A stretch of 64,000 nucleotides of DNA from Gadus chalcogrammus. Lineage: Eukaryota > Chordata > Actinopteri > Gadiformes > Gadidae. Shown in pieces: positions 34,190-46,399 of the stretch. The translations under genes were made by a program, and so were the position numbers. The stretch covers positions 2,921,719-2,985,718 of the forward strand of contig NC_079427.1 in the NCBI RefSeq assembly GCF_026213295.1. The letters are read 5' to 3'. A model generated the notes under the pieces. That model was not told the DNA's origin. It saw only the letters and a program-made list of their open reading frames with translations, and did not search any database. Position 1 is the stretch's first letter. Every line of letters begins with the position of its first letter.

Positions 34190-35690
34190 GATCTCGAGTA
34201 AGCTTGGTGTCTATAAGTGGCATAAGGCGTTGGAGTAATAGCCTCTCGTAGTAGGGGCTGTAGCTCTATGGGGGTGCTCTATGTCTCATAGTCTGTAGCT
34301 CTATGGGGATGATGGGTCCTTTCCAGGTTTGGAAATTGCGACAGTCTTGGCCTTTCTCCATACAGGTGGGATGGTTTCTGTGCCATGCATGAGTTCAGCA
34401 TTTCTAGCAGCCAGGTCATCCCTTTAGGTCCCAGGTGCTGTATCATTTAGGCCAGTACATCATCGATTCCTGCTACTTTCCCGAGTTATTCTAGGTCAAA
34501 GGGCTTGGTGAGAGCGCTGGCTGGTTGAGGGCAGTCTGGTACCGCTGTCCGGCGGCATTCTCCTGTGGGTCTGCGCCGGTTTTGGCTGAGACCGTTTGCC
34601 ACCAGCTGTGCTGCAACGGAGTTTGCTGTGACTGTTGGTGAGCGTGGGCGGTGTGGTATTATCTTCACAGAGATGGCGGATTTTGGCCCATGCCTTCCTG
34701 CTGTTATTGGTCATGTTTGTGTTTTCTATCAGCTCCTTTCAGGCTTGCCTTCGATCTTCCCCGACTGTGTTCAACAGGATCTCACCGAGTTCCATGGTGG
34801 TGAAGGAGAAAGGGTCCTCTTGGTATGCCCTGTGGTAGGCTTCCAGCAGATCGCTGGATGTTTCAGTCAGCCCGGGGATGTACTCAGTCTGGCATTCTCT
34901 TGGTATGTGTCGCCTGGCTGACCTTTTCAGCAGTTCTGTGAACATGGTATAGTTCTTGGGGTGTGGAGGAATGCTTGGGATGGGGTCTTCAGTCTCCTGT
35001 TGGAATGACATTCAGGTGGCCTTCTGCAGATTGAACCTTCTGCGGAAGGGGACGGTTGTTGCTTGGAGAACGGATCAGATGGTTATGGTGATTGGCTGGT
35101 GTTGCTTGTGGGGAATAGGGTTCAGGACCTCTTTCACAGCTCTGGATATTAGTTCCCTCTTCACACAGACAAGGTCTGGGTTATATCCTCGTTTCCATCT
35201 GGTGCTGTGGAAAGATTTAGGCAGTTTGGCGTTGTGGATCAGGGTCAGGTGTTTCGACTCGAGCCAGGTTTCGACTTCCTCTCCATCTTGATTGTTCACT
35301 GCATAACCCCACAATGTGCTATGGGCATTGACGTCCCCAATGCTGATGGGGTATCTCCCCTTGCATCTGTCTGGCAGTTCAGAGTGGAGATACAGACTTT
35401 TGGGGGGTTTGTACACTGATGTGACGGAGACGTTTGGGAGGGCAACTGTGATGGTTTCCATTTGCCCTTCTGTGGTGTGGGTGCAGACCTCTTCGATCGC
35501 GAGGTTTGTTCTGCTGGATACAGCTGACGCATGCTGTCTGTGTCGGATCTCTGTATACCTTAGGTAGGTATACAGATATTGGCCTGCTGATAGTAATAAT
35601 CATATAGCAATATGAGATTGAACAAATCAGTGTTTCCCACGCTGCACCACGGGGAGGTTTGTGTAATAGCAGCCAACTACAATTATCCTT
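34190..35690 (-). pseudogene. Non-LTR retrotransposon fragment (endonuclease to RT start)
   Basis: On the - strand: endonuclease pieces (VTSVYKPPKSLYLHSELP, ISIGDVNAHSTLWGY, HSTRWKRGYNPDLVCV at 35075-35461), then EN-RT linker (RHIPRECQTEYIPGLTETSS, 34739-35011), then NNSRKAWAKIRHLCEDN (34496-34714) and an RT start near 34300-34450. Several frameshifts. On the other strand the long open frames are shadows. Confidence 0.7.
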
Positions 35691-35862
35691 ACGCTGCATG
35701 TAAATCCCCCCAAGTCACTGCAATGATACACACTTCACATACAGGCATTAGTTTGTCGTTTATTCATAAACTGCAGTAAAAAAAAAAGTGCATTATCACA
35801 AAAACATAAATAAAACAAAAGATCCCCCCCTCTCCTTGGTATTAAATGTGCTAAATAAATTA

Positions 35863-37530
35863 TAGATTAGATTAGATTCACTTTATTGTCATTGCACAGT
35901 AACAGGTTGCAATGCAACGAAAGGTAGGTGGGTCTAACCAGAGTGCCAACATCAGTTTGAGCAACATGTATAAATATATTTACAGTATAATATCTGTGCA
36001 GCAAAAGTTAATTACAACAGTTATAAAGTAAAGTGCAGGTAGTGCAGACAAGTGTGATTTAGCAGTAGGGACTAGGCAGTATGAGATATGGATGGGTAAA
36101 AAGTTCAGCAGCACTTGGGGGGATAGATGGACTTCAGCCAATTTCCTGAGGAAGAACATGCGCTTGTGTGCCTTCTTGATCAGGGTTGTGATGTTGGGGG
36201 TCCAGGAGAGGTCCTTAGAGATGTGGACTCTAAGGAACTTAAAGCTGGTGACACGCTCAACCTCCTCCCCATTGAAATGGACAGGGCGGTGTGTGCCTGT
36301 TCTGTTCCTTCTGAAGTCCAGGATGATCTCTTTAGTCTTGCTTGTGTTGAGGGCCAGGTTGTTGTTGCTGCACCACTCTGCCAGGTGCCGGACCTCTTCC
36401 CTGTATGCCGACACATCGTTTTTGCTGATGAGCCCGACCACTGTTGTGTCGTCTGCAAACTTCAAGATTGTGTTTGAAGCATGAACAGGACTGCAGTCAC
36501 CTGTGAAGAGGGAGTAGAGGAGGGGACTCAGCACGCAGCCCTGAGGAAGACCAGTGTTCAGGATGAGTGTTTGCGAGGTGAGCTTATCCCGTCTGACATG
36601 CTGGGGTCTGTTGGTCAGAAAGTCCAGTATCCAATTGCGTAGGAGGGGGTTGATGCCAAGGACACTAAGCTTATTGATTAGTTTGGAGGGGATGATTGAA
36701 TTGAATGCCGAGCTGAAATCAATAAACAGCAGCCTTACGTAGGTGTTACACAGGTCCAGGTGTTTAAGGGCTGGGTTTAGGACTGTGGTGATGGCGTCGT
36801 CCGTGCTCCTGTTCTGACGGTAGGCAAACTGATAGGGGTCTAGTGTGGTTGGAAGTTGGATGTCTGTGTGTAGGTCTACTGTGTTTGTGACAGCAAAGTC
36901 AGTCAAATTGGTGTGATGAAGCCGGTGTTGAAGTTTGAGATCTGCTCCCTCGGGCCAAACCTTCATTGACTTGACTGAAGGCTTTACTCGCCTGATGAGG
37001 GGGTGATATTTAGGTAGGAGAAACAGGGAGATGTGGTCTGACTGACCCAGGTGGGGGAGAAGTAGGGCCTTATATGCTTCTTTGATGATAGTGTAGACAT
37101 GGTTTAAGGTCTTATCTCCTCTTGTGGGGCAGGAAACGTGTTGATAGAATTTGGGTAGAACAGTTTTTAGGTTGGAGTGGTTAAAATCGCCAGCAATGAT
37201 GAAAGCAGACTCCGGGTGTCGTGTCTGTTGATTGCTAACGGCAGCATGTAGTTCTTTCATAGCTAGCTTGGCATTAGCATCAGGTGGTATGTAAGCAGCG
37301 ATGGTTATAATGGAGGTGAATTCTCTCGGAAGGCCTATTATTAACCATGAGAAATTCAATGTTGGCAGAACAGTGCTTAGCGATGGTAAGGATGTCTGTA
37401 CACCAGGATTTGTTTAGATAGATGCACAGACCCCCTCCACGTGATTTACAGCAGTCAGCTGTTCTGTCCAAGCGGATGCAATTACGTCCTTGTAGTCCGA
37501 CAGCACAGTCTGGAACGCCGTCGTGCAACC
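35863..37530 (-). mobile_element. Rex1/L2-like LINE copy with internal deletion
   Basis: The 3' end at 35863 has a GATTAGATTAGATT tail repeat and the CACTTTATTGTCATTGCAC motif (as read on +), typical of fish LINE tails. The protein frame 35980-37359 holds endonuclease and RT; further endonuclease sequence lies at 37280-37528 in another frame. 5' truncated. Confidence 0.8.
35980..37359 (-). CDS. LINE ORF2 with endonuclease fused to RT by deletion
   Basis: 459 codons. Residues 1-110 are the endonuclease C-terminal part ([39 protein letters not shown]). From about 165 it is [84 protein letters not shown]. The linker and RT fingers between them (usually several hundred residues) are missing, yet the frame is open. 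It ends in a C-terminus altered near 36060. Likely inactive. Confidence 0.75.
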   Translation of the reverse strand: MNFSWLIIGLPREFTSIITIAAYIPPDANAKLAMKELHAAVSNQQTRHPESAFIIAGDFNHSNLKTVLPKFYQHVSCPTRGDKTLNHVYTIIKEAYKALLLPHLGQSDHISLFLLPKYHPLIRRVKPSVKSMKVWPEGADLKLQHRLHHTNLTDFAVTNTVDLHTDIQLPTTLDPYQFAYRQNRSTDDAITTVLNPALKHLDLCNTYVRLLFIDFSSAFNSIIPSKLINKLSVLGINPLLRNWILDFLTNRPQHVRRDKLTSQTLILNTGLPQGCVLSPLLYSLFTGDCSPVHASNTILKFADDTTVVGLISKNDVSAYREEVRHLAEWCSNNNLALNTSKTKEIILDFRRNRTGTHRPVHFNGEEVERVTSFKFLRVHISKDLSWTPNITTLIKKAHKRMFFLRKLAEVHLSPQVLLNFLPIHISYCLVPTAKSHLSALPALYFITVVINFCCTDIIL

Positions 37531-38042
37531 ATGTACAGACCCATACAATGGATAGGGCGTTTAGTACGGTCCATCACCGTTGCTTCTTTCTCCATAAAAA
37601 GCTACAGTGTTTAATTACTTTGATTTACCTTTCAGCATTTCCTATTATAGTCAAATGTGTAAAATGCTGTTTAGAGTCCAACGATTTACTATTATTCAAC
37701 TCTTATTCCCGCTCGCTCCCCTTGCTTGAGCACGATCTGGCATCTAGGATCGATTGCTCTTCCTTGGGTCCCTGGATGTTAACGCTGAATTTCATGCATT
37801 GAATTTTGCATATCTAATTTTTTTAACGTTAAATAATAGTAGGAAGTCGGATTCAGGGAGACATACCTATTCAATGTTTTACCTTTGGACAAAAGTAATA
37901 GGCCTGCCATACGAAATAGTGTTATTTTATACTACTCGCGTTGTCAAAATATTTACCAGGAAGGAGATTTGATCTGTAATTGCGATATAGTTTTATCTGG
38001 AGACGCTTATTTGGGTGGCTACAGTGTGACAACAATTAGGCA

Positions 38043-39356
38043 AGGCAAGGCAACTTTATTTATATAGCACTTTTCATACACAAGGCAGACTCAAAGTGCT
38101 TCACATATAAACATTGTCATACAATAAAATAAAATAATAGGTAAGTAAAAGAAAAACATCCGCAAAAAAAAAATAGAAGTTAAAATAAAGGCAAAGTTAA
38201 AAAAGCTTTTTTAGAAAGTGCAATGTCTTTAAGATTTAGCAGAAAGCTATAGCAAACATAAAAGTCTTCAGTCTTGTTTTAAAGGTGCTCAGAGTTGGGG
38301 CAAGTCTTAAATCCTCTGGGAGTTTATTCCAGCTATTTGTTGCGTAGTAACTAAATCGTGCTTTCCCATGTTTTGTGTTTACTCTGGGGATAATTAACAG
38401 ATTGGTCTCAGAGCTTCTTAGTGGTCTAAAAGGCTGATGTAGTGGAAGCATATCAGTTAAATATTTTGGGCCTAAACCATGTAGGGATTTATAGGTAAGC
38501 AACATGATTTTAAAATCAATTCTCTGACCTACAGGAAGCCAATGTAACGATTTCAGAATTGGTGTAATATGATCAAATTTTTTGGACTTTGTTAGAACTC
38601 TAGCAGCAGCATTCTGAACAAGCTGAAGCTTCCTCAGAGTTTGTTTTGGGAGACCTGTAAGGAGACCATTGCAGTAATCAAGCTTACTAGTGATAAAGGC
38701 ATGTACAAGTTTTTGTAAGTCTTCGGTGGACATGAGCCCTCTAAGTCTTGCTACATTTTTAAGGTGATAATATGCCGATTTTGTAACTGATTTGATGTGA
38801 CTGTCAAAATGTAAATCTGAATCCATGATAACCCCTAGATTTCTGGCTTTGATTGAGGTTTTCAGGGACAGAGAGTGAAGGTGTTGGGTTACTTTAAGCC
38901 TTTCCGTTTTAGAACCAAATACAATTATCTCTGTTTTGTCCTCATTGAGATTGAAATTTCGGCACATCCATTCCTTCACTTGCTCAATGCACTGGCACAG
39001 CAGATCTATGGGCCGATAGTCATTTGGTGATAGCGATACATAGATTTGCGTGTCATCAGCATAGCAATGATGGTCAATATTGTTATTTTGCATGATTTGC
39101 CCTAGTGGGAGCATGTAGATGTTGAATAAAGAGGGTCCTAAGATCGAACCTTGTGGGACTCCACATGTCACGTTGGTTGATTCTGATACAAAGTCGCCAA
39201 TGGAAACAAAGTAGTTCCTATTTTGTAGGTAGGACCTGAACCAATTTAAGACAGTGCCTGAAAGCCCCACCCAGTTTTCTAACCTTTCCAGAAGTAATGT
39301 ATGGTCTACAGTGTTGAATGCAGCACTGAGGTGGAGTAGATAAAACCTGTTGGTCT
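38043..39356 (-). mobile_element. L2-like LINE, 5' truncated (copy 1)
   Basis: The frame 38236-39360 (374 codons) encodes RT from LSAAFNTVDHTLLLERL to the C-terminus: VPQGSILGPSLFNIYMLPLG, HHCYADDTQIYVSLS, LDYCNGLLTGLPKQTL, ITPILKSLHWLPVGQR, SYYATNSWNKLPEDLR. The 3' UTR (AAGTGCTATATAAATAAAG-like) ends in GGCAAGGCAAGG at 38043. The 5' part is missing from before RT motif A. Confidence 0.85.
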
Positions 39357-39359
39357 GCA

Positions 39360-39950
39360 TGCATGAAAAACGTCATGAAAGAGAATATTCTAACCAATGA
39401 AAAACAACGCAAGATAAAGGAAGTTGGTGAGGTCAAAACAAAGCAGATTCAAATTGGTTTATAATGCATCTGAACAAATGTACATAGCCCAAGCTGACCC
39501 AGAACTATGGCAGGTAAGCCGTGTTTGTCATAAAACTATCTTGGGATTTTGCAACATTTTGGTGCACCCTATTACACTACTGTAGCCTATGATATTATAT
39601 GCACATTGGTTTCATAATAATGGAGAATGATCAGTGTCAGAGTTTTTTTGTAGAGTAAATTGGTCGGGCTATACTATGCTATTGTAATGGAAAACTACAA
39701 ACTGTGTAAAGTTCAGATCCACTTGTGTTCTGTAGATTCCTGATATCTTCAGGGTCTGTGTATGTCCACAACAAACACTTTAACGACCAGTCCGTGTCGA
39801 CACGACGTCGGCATCGACCATTAAAGCAAATCAACTCTTAGACATGTTGCTTTAACAAGACCAAACTCGTGTTAACACGTAATATTTAGATTTAGATTAG
39901 ACACGATAATGTCGGGTAGATAATCACACATCAAACTTCTAATTTTGGCG
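39360..39950. other. No recognised gene
   Basis: AT-rich spacer between the L2 copy and the family X element. Nothing identified. Confidence 0.4.
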
Positions 39951-40175
39951 GTTTAAAGGTCCCATGGCATGCGACTTTGTGAATGCTTTAACCCATTTAA
40001 GCCGGGAAAGCATTGCCGCTGTTCTACCTTTAAAGCCGGGGGCGCTGTTGCGTCATTCTACCTTTAAGGACGGGAAAGCGTTTGCGTCGTTTTTCTGTAT
40101 TAGGGGGGTTTTTGCCCAAAGTGTCGGCCTCTGGGCCAATGAAATGCATCAAAATAGACACATATAGGTGTCAAC

Positions 40176-40529
40176 TTGTTCCTCGTGAGTTTAGTTCAGA
40201 AATTTCTTCAAGCAAGTATGGCGGAATTTGGGACTGAAGACTTTTCTGACGGTAGCGATTTCGAGGAGTTTCACGGCTTCGAAGATGTTGATGAGGCCGA
40301 GTACTTTGATGACGAATACGAACCGATTGACCGGGAATTATGGTTAAGGCACATGTTCGTGAATGACGACGAGGAAGAAGAAGTATGGAATGGGGCTATG
40401 GGAATGGGGCTGCTTGTGTTGCCGGTGCGAAGAGATTACTGGCGACAGAGTAAGAATCTCTTTCGGACGCAATTCGCCAGAAATATGTCCCGGGACAGAT
40501 TTGCGTCCAGCTGGAGGCAAGGACAATAG
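40176..40529 (+). pseudogene. piggyBac transposase remnant
   Basis: A 117-codon frame; the first ATG of the likely protein may be at 40218 (MAEFGTEDFSDGSDFEEF). An acidic N-terminus typical of PGBD-type transposases is followed by NLFRTQFARNMSRDRFASSW, matching the conserved MSRDRF stretch. The protein then ends. The catalytic DDD domain is deleted. Confidence 0.65.
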
Positions 40530-40531
40530 TA

Positions 40532-40810
40532 ATACTTATTGATTGGGATGATGCTGTAATAAGCAATTACTACAGTTTATATGTAAGAGATGTATTACTG
40601 TCCCGGAGATGCGTAAAGCACCCGGGTGCGTAAAACCAGATAAGCTTCTCTGGAATGTCACTTATACTTATCAATAGTAGGCCTAATACTTATTGATTGT
40701 GATGATGCTGTAATAAGAAATTACGACAGTTTATATGTAAGAGATGTATTACTGTCCCGGAGATGCGTAAAGCACCCGTAAAACCAGATAAGCTTCTCTG
40801 GAATGTCACC
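40532..40810. repeat. Two-copy tandem repeat (~150 bp)
   Basis: Copies at about 40532-40667 and 40687-40809 share AATACTTATTGATTG and AGATGTATTACTGTCCCGGA. Inside the piggyBac element. Confidence 0.8.
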
Positions 40811-41992
40811 AGTGGCGTAACAAGGCAACGACGGGCCCGTATGCAGGATGTTCAAGGCTCTTCCAAAGAATAGAGCTTCTTTGGAATTTCACACCTAACT
40901 GCGATCTCCAGAACAATAAAGCCTAGGCTACTATACATTCCCAAATTATAGCCTGTATCTTTTAATTACGCTACTTCTTAGGATGGAATGCAATTGTATT
41001 TGTATTATGCATAATACTTTTATTCAGTAGTCATCACATACAAGTGCATGTAATTTAAAACGCAGACTGTTTACAGTTTTAGTCCCAGTCTGTTCCCCTT
41101 CCCATGTTTGTTATTATATACTTTATTACTTTCTTATATACTTATTTCACTTTATTATACTTTATTTTTTTTACTGTTTTGTGCTGTTCCTGCACTGTTA
41201 CATATTTTTTTACTTTTTTATTTACTTTTCTACCTGTATGTAAATATTGTAAATATTTGTAAATAAAAACTCCAATTTCCCATGAAAGCCACAGGTGTCA
41301 GCTCTCAAATACTTTTTGAATTGTGTTCCTATCTGTTACAGGGGCTGAGAAATCAGTAATTTAGTAGGCGTTGACACAATTGCTGAATTTCTAGAAAAAC
41401 TTCAGGTTTTGGGGGCTTTTCTGAAATCGCCTATAGGTTTTACAGGCATTTTTTCCAGGCGCTTTAGGCCTAAATGGGTTAATATAGATATTAGTGGTCC
41501 CCAAACACAGTATTTGAAGACGTTCCCGAAATTCAGCCGTGGTGCAGAATTACAGCCACTACGAGTGGCTGTAAAAGCTCAATGTGCCAGTCGCACATTG
41601 AGCTTTCCCCAAACGCGCCGTTTGGGTGTCTGTAGCTTTAATGCAAATGAGGAGGAGAGAGGAGGGTCAAGGAGGAGGGTTGGGGTGTGGCCCTGAGCAG
41701 CTTGCAGCCACGGTACCATGCGCTCTGTTTACAGTGGATGTATCGCAATGGCGTGGCGCAAACAGCCTTTAGCCATGTTCTGTAAATATTCTAGAACACA
41801 CGGGAGTCCTGGAGCACTATATCTAAATAATATCATATTATACATAGATATCTATATCATATAATATATATTATCACGGCCAAAAGCTGTGTTAGTCTCC
41901 AGACGATATTATGAATCTCAAACGAATGTGTCGGGTTCTCCGATGTCTCTGGTTCTTCCACGTCCACATCAATCTGAAGTAGACTGAACCAC

Positions 41993-42205
41993 GACATGGA
42001 GGAGAAAGGGATTGTTGCCTGCAGTTGTCTCCCGCCGGAGCCTCGCTGCCGAGGGACCACGGACCGCCTCGGCAGCGGTCAGCGCTTAGGCACCACCGCC
42101 TCCTGCAGCGCCGAGGCGGTGGTCCCTCGGCAGCGGGAAGCGGGAAGCGGGGCTCAAGCGGAAGACATTCGTGGGCAACAATCCCTTTCTCCTCCATGTC
42201 GGGGT
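41993..42205. repeat. Hairpin in family X, copy 2
   Basis: GACATGGAGGAGAAAGGGA at the left is mirrored by TCCCTTTCTCCTCCATGTC at the right, with GC-rich arms (GCTGCCGAGGGACCAC / GTGGTCCCTCGGCAGC). The opposite-strand open frame 41892-42356 runs through it. Confidence 0.8.
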
Positions 42206-43061
42206 TCATGTACTTCAGGGAGTCAAAGCCAAAGTCCCTTTCCCCCAATTCCTTCTCAACCATGGCTGAGATAACCCCCACTACGAGTCTCGTTGTGGAA
42301 ATACCAGAGTCCGACGTGTTATGCGCCATAACACCAACAGCAGAACGGTTATCCAAATAACTAGGAAGTGTACAACACTTGCGTTACAGTCCTGGAGCTC
42401 TATATCTAAATAATATCATATAATACCTAGATATCTATATCCTATAATACATATTATCAGAAGCTGTGTGCGCCTCCAGACGATATTTGAATAACAAACG
42501 ACTGCATCGGGTTCTCCGACGTCTCCAGTTCTTCCACTTTCACATCAACCTGAAGTAGACTGAACCTCACACTTCCCGCTGCCCGCTGCCGGGCGGTGGT
42601 GCCTCGCGGCAACCGGCAGCATTCAGCATGTCGCAGTTCATGTACTTCAGGGAGTCAAGGCCAAAGTTCCTTTCCCCCAATTCCTTCTCAACCATGGCTG
42701 AGGTAACCCAAACTACATTCTCCTTGTTGAAATACAAGAGACGTCAAAGAACCAATGTGTTATGCGCCATAATACCAACAGCAAACACTTGCGTTACACT
42801 GTGTGTAATCACACACACACCATGTGGCGCTCGCACGGTCGTAGCTCATTGTCTTATTGGCGGGCCAAATTCTCTGGGCGGGCAAGGCAGAGAGGGGAGG
42901 TAGCTTGTTCCCTTATGACAACATATGGGACCACATTACAAATCAGCGCGCCTAAGCTTCCATTTTTTCAAAGGCGAGCAGGATACCTCGTGCTTGTTTT
43001 ACACCGATAGCAAGTTTTAGAAAACCTCATAAAGTGAGATTTTCATGCCATGGGACCTTAA

Positions 43062-43760
43062 CGTGTTAATAGGCGACACAGCCAACTAGTTGTTCCATTC
43101 TTATTTAATATGGTTTTTTAGAAACATTACAGCATAAAGCCAACAATTTATCTCTACTTGTCAAAGCTGGTTGGATTGTTTCCGCATGGTCCGATGTTGC
43201 TAGTCTCATACATTCTCTAAATGGGTGGCTTCATAAGATATTACGGGAACTTTTTTAAACTTCACCATCCCCCGCTGTACATTTAAATTGGCTTCTTCTA
43301 AACCCGAGGCTGTTGTTTAATCGTTTCCTCTACGGTCAGTGTTGCCAGATTGAGCGGGTACATACAATTATTATATTAAAATAATTATTTTTTACAAAAA
43401 TCAATCAATACCAATAGACGTGAGGTTGAGTTGACTTTTCGATTCTACCCATAGAGTTCATAGAGTTAGTATTAGGGGTGGGTGATGGGCATCTGTCCAA
43501 TAGTAATTAGGGGCGAGGGAGGGCCATCAGACCTGTCACTCAAACCTCTGCACCAGTCTTAAGGAGATTTGATTCATGATGTATTAGTGGAGCTGACGTG
43601 GACTGAACATAGTCTGGTTGATGTTCTTTAAGTTCAAATGATTTCAAGTTGAATTTCTACTTAAATAAAGATAATTAGGTTTGTAGCCTCACCTTAACCC
43701 CTCACACCCATTTCTAAAGAGGTAATATCTACATTTTGGTTGACTTGTACATCATCTCGA
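43062..43760. other. Mostly unassigned, intron-like
   Basis: The end (about 43675-43730, GGTTTGTAGCCTCACCTTAACCC) resembles the introns after the 48-nt linker exons at 16826 and 18010, so a lost copy of that exon may have stood here. Confidence 0.4.
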
Positions 43761-43763
43761 GAG

Positions 43764-44045
43764 GCTATGAAGCCAGCTCCCCAGGGCCGGATCTGTCTGA
43801 TGAGCAGCTCCAGGATGTTGCAAAAACTCTGCGACAGAAGTGGGAGCAGGTGGCCCTCCACCTGGGGCTGAAGAAGGAAGATCTGGACGAGATCAAGAAG
43901 GAAAAGAAAGATGAGTACATGCAGAGACGGAACATGTTGCGGCTGTGGAAGGACCGAAGACCAGGAAAGGCCACAGCTCAGGACCTGCTGAGAGGTCTGG
44001 AAGACATGAAGGACCTATCTGTCGAGACTTGTCTGTTATTGGAAG
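43764..44045 (+). CDS. Death-domain exon (second gene set)
   Basis: Encodes a full Death domain: LSDEQLQDVAKTLRQKWEQ, HLGLKKEDLDEIKKEKKDE, MLRLWKDRRPGKATAQDLL, ending LLLEG and donor G|GTAACG. With the AG at 43762-43763 the exon is 282 nt and phase 1-1, but the pyrimidine tract is poor, so the start is uncertain. It lies upstream of the CARD exon at 47504 and may belong to the FIIND-CARD gene or to a separate gene. Confidence 0.7.
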
Positions 44046-44246
44046 GTAACGTACTTCACCCCCACACACACAGGGGTGGGGCGGGGGGTATTTTAGATGT
44101 GGTTCCGTAGTGTATATGGCTTTATTTAGTGGGAGTCTTTGTAATATATGTTTATAGTTTAGCCTAACCCAGCCACTTCAGGGGGCATGCCAGCTCAACT
44201 AGGTGTCGGTCCCAAGCCTGGATTAAAGGGGAGGGTTGGCATCAGG

Positions 44247-44359
<113 letters not shown>

Positions 44360-44551
44360 AGTTTGGGGGTGGCTTGACCCATTTCTTCCCCAGGGCCCTT
44401 CGTTGAGTTGTTCCGTTTCGTAAAGGTACACTTTTTGGAAGTATTTAATGTGTCCGCTCTCACTGATTCCCGTTAACTCATTGCATGGCTTAAGGTACGT
44501 GGTTTTAAAGAGTTGCACAGTTGGTATACACATTCAAGAAACCGAAAAGAC

Positions 44552-45447
44552 TAGGGCTGTAACGATACGCGTATCGAAACCGAAATCGCGACACTCAAAG
44601 CCACGAACCTGTCTCGCGGTGTGAGAAGGCAGAAGCGCGATATGCCCTTTCTAACTCTCCTGTCAAATTGTCAGATTGAAATTTGCTAATAATTTGTCTA
44701 AACAATAGTCTGCTGACACCGCCCGCTCTCATCGATGCCGTAAGTATGCGACGAGATGCCCTCTCTGTGATGACAGCTCTCTGTGGCTACGGAGGATTGC
44801 ATTTCTCCACAGCCGTCGAAGTCCTCATATGCGATATGAACGGCATTTATCCAGAGTGGGCCAAGCGCGAAAAAAATTGCCTGTGTGATCCTGTCTCTAT
44901 TGTTTTGTGTGATTTGACTGGCAGCTTGTCTGCTTATAGGTCGGAATGAAGCGGCCACCGATTATTGACAGGATGGGTACTTTATTCTACCGGACTCGTT
45001 CGCTTCTTCACTAGACACGCGCTACCGCTCGCTCTCCTCGCTCGTCCACTCACTCACTGACGTCACTCACACACGCATACGCACACTGCCATTCTCGCGC
45101 ACACACATATGCTACTCGTAACACTATGCCTCGTCTTTTGCGACGTTCATGTTAGACGTTCATGTTTTTCCCCATCTAATGAAAGTTAGGCTATTAAACA
45201 TGTTGCATTCTATGCGGCCTGATTATGTCATTATTTAAGCTACGTAGTCTAATAAGAAGCGTTAATAAGGATATTTGACTAAACCAACCAAACAGTTGAG
45301 GGTTTTTGCCTACCAGCAAAAAGCATCCTCCAACTGCAATCTTTGGTTATTTCTTTATTAATTTAGCTATACTTTAATAGTATTCTTTCGTGGTTCAAAA
45401 ATCGTGATAGAAACCGAATCGTGAGTTTGTGTATCGTTACAGCCCTA
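44552..45447. mobile_element. hAT non-autonomous element
   Basis: TAGGGCTGTAACGATAC / GTATCGTTACAGCCCTA ends, with perfect 8-bp duplication GAAAAGAC at 44544-44551 and 45448-45455. No transposase frame. Confidence 0.92.
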
Positions 45448-45624
45448 GAAAAGACTGAATAGGTGTGCGTTATTGAATGTGTTGGGCCGGTCTGGTCCAA
45501 AATGCCCGGGCCGATTCTTTTTGTCCCAGTCCGCCTCTGCTGTCATTACCTATAGTGACGCCTCTGGCTGTCACTATTATGCTCACTATTGAGTTTTTTG
45601 CCAATCCCGCACTTGTAATCAATT

Positions 45625-46060
45625 ATTGTAAAGTTTTTGATTGTAAATGCATTTGGCCTTCTGCATTCTTGTCTGTACTCGTGTTCTTGGGTCTTTGTGA
45701 TACGTTATCTTTTGCGGACCAAGTACCGTCCCATTACACAAGTTAGCATTTTACAATGAACGGTCAAAAGTTATCTTGACACGCCCATTTTATCCAGGGT
45801 GCACCAGTTGGTATCTTGTAGGAACTTGGCAGCACAGATTTAATTTTGGCATTCCAGCGAGGAGCGGCAAAGAACAGAGCAGACCATGAGCGCAAGGTTT
45901 TTTACAATTATCGTATGCATTCCAATTGATTTTGGCATGCCTGACATGTCATGACATTCAGAACATGTCAGGAATCAATCTGCTGGTCTCATGACGTCAG
46001 GCAGTAAGGAACAGAGGAGTTTGTCCATGTCACAGCAGCCTCAGTTCGAACTGTGGGAAA
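45625..46060 (+). repeat. Paralogous intron segment, copy 2, with linker-exon remnant
   Basis: Partner of the 3.35-kb segment. The remnant after TTCAG at about 45960 reads like the 2445 exon (CTGGTCTCATGACGTCAGGCAG), but its frame is broken by TAAGG. A pseudo-exon. Confidence 0.55.
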
Positions 46061-46399
46061 GAGAGCACAGGTTACAGAGCACACAACAGCATTTGTATTT
46101 TGCTATTCACAGCATGTGACAAATACCAGAGCTAGTACGTAAATATAAGAATATGTATACATCCCACAGAATTCCACAGTCTCCTTTAACAGATCCTCTC
46201 AATGGCTCAACAAGGAGCTCCATTCATTTAAAGTGGAGGCTGCCGTCTGGAGCGTCAAAGTAAGAGAAGTGTTCTGACGGTACATACAGATGTTTCAGCA
46301 GCACCAACAGGACATTAAAAATGCACACAACTGCCACTATTCCAACAGTATCAATAACGGAAGGGGAATGACAAGAGTACTGTTCTCTACAGAAAACAG

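Larger units (their letters stand above)
39992..41478 (+). mobile_element. piggyBac-type element nested in family X
   Basis: TTAA at 39988-39991 and 41479-41482. Ends CCCATTTAAGCC / GGCCTAAATGGG (11 of 12 match). Carries a short transposase remnant. Family X copy 1 near 5815 shows the site without this insertion. Confidence 0.85.
39957..43057. mobile_element. Family X element, full copy
   Basis: Inverted ends AGGTCCCATGGCATG / CATGCCATGGGACC next to TTAA (39953-39956, 43058-43061; one base differs at the left end). Contains the nested piggyBac element, then two tandem sub-repeats (about 41745-42390 and 42391-42800) each with TATATCTAAATAATATCATA and CATGTACTTCAGGGAGTCA. No transposase of its own is seen. 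Confidence 0.75.

Noticed and set aside
34565..35567. Several + strand open frames of 60-118 codons
   Set aside because: They are antisense to the LINE endonuclease/RT on the - strand.
36092..36742. + strand open frames of 116-130 codons
   Set aside because: Antisense of the LINE RT frame 35980-37359.
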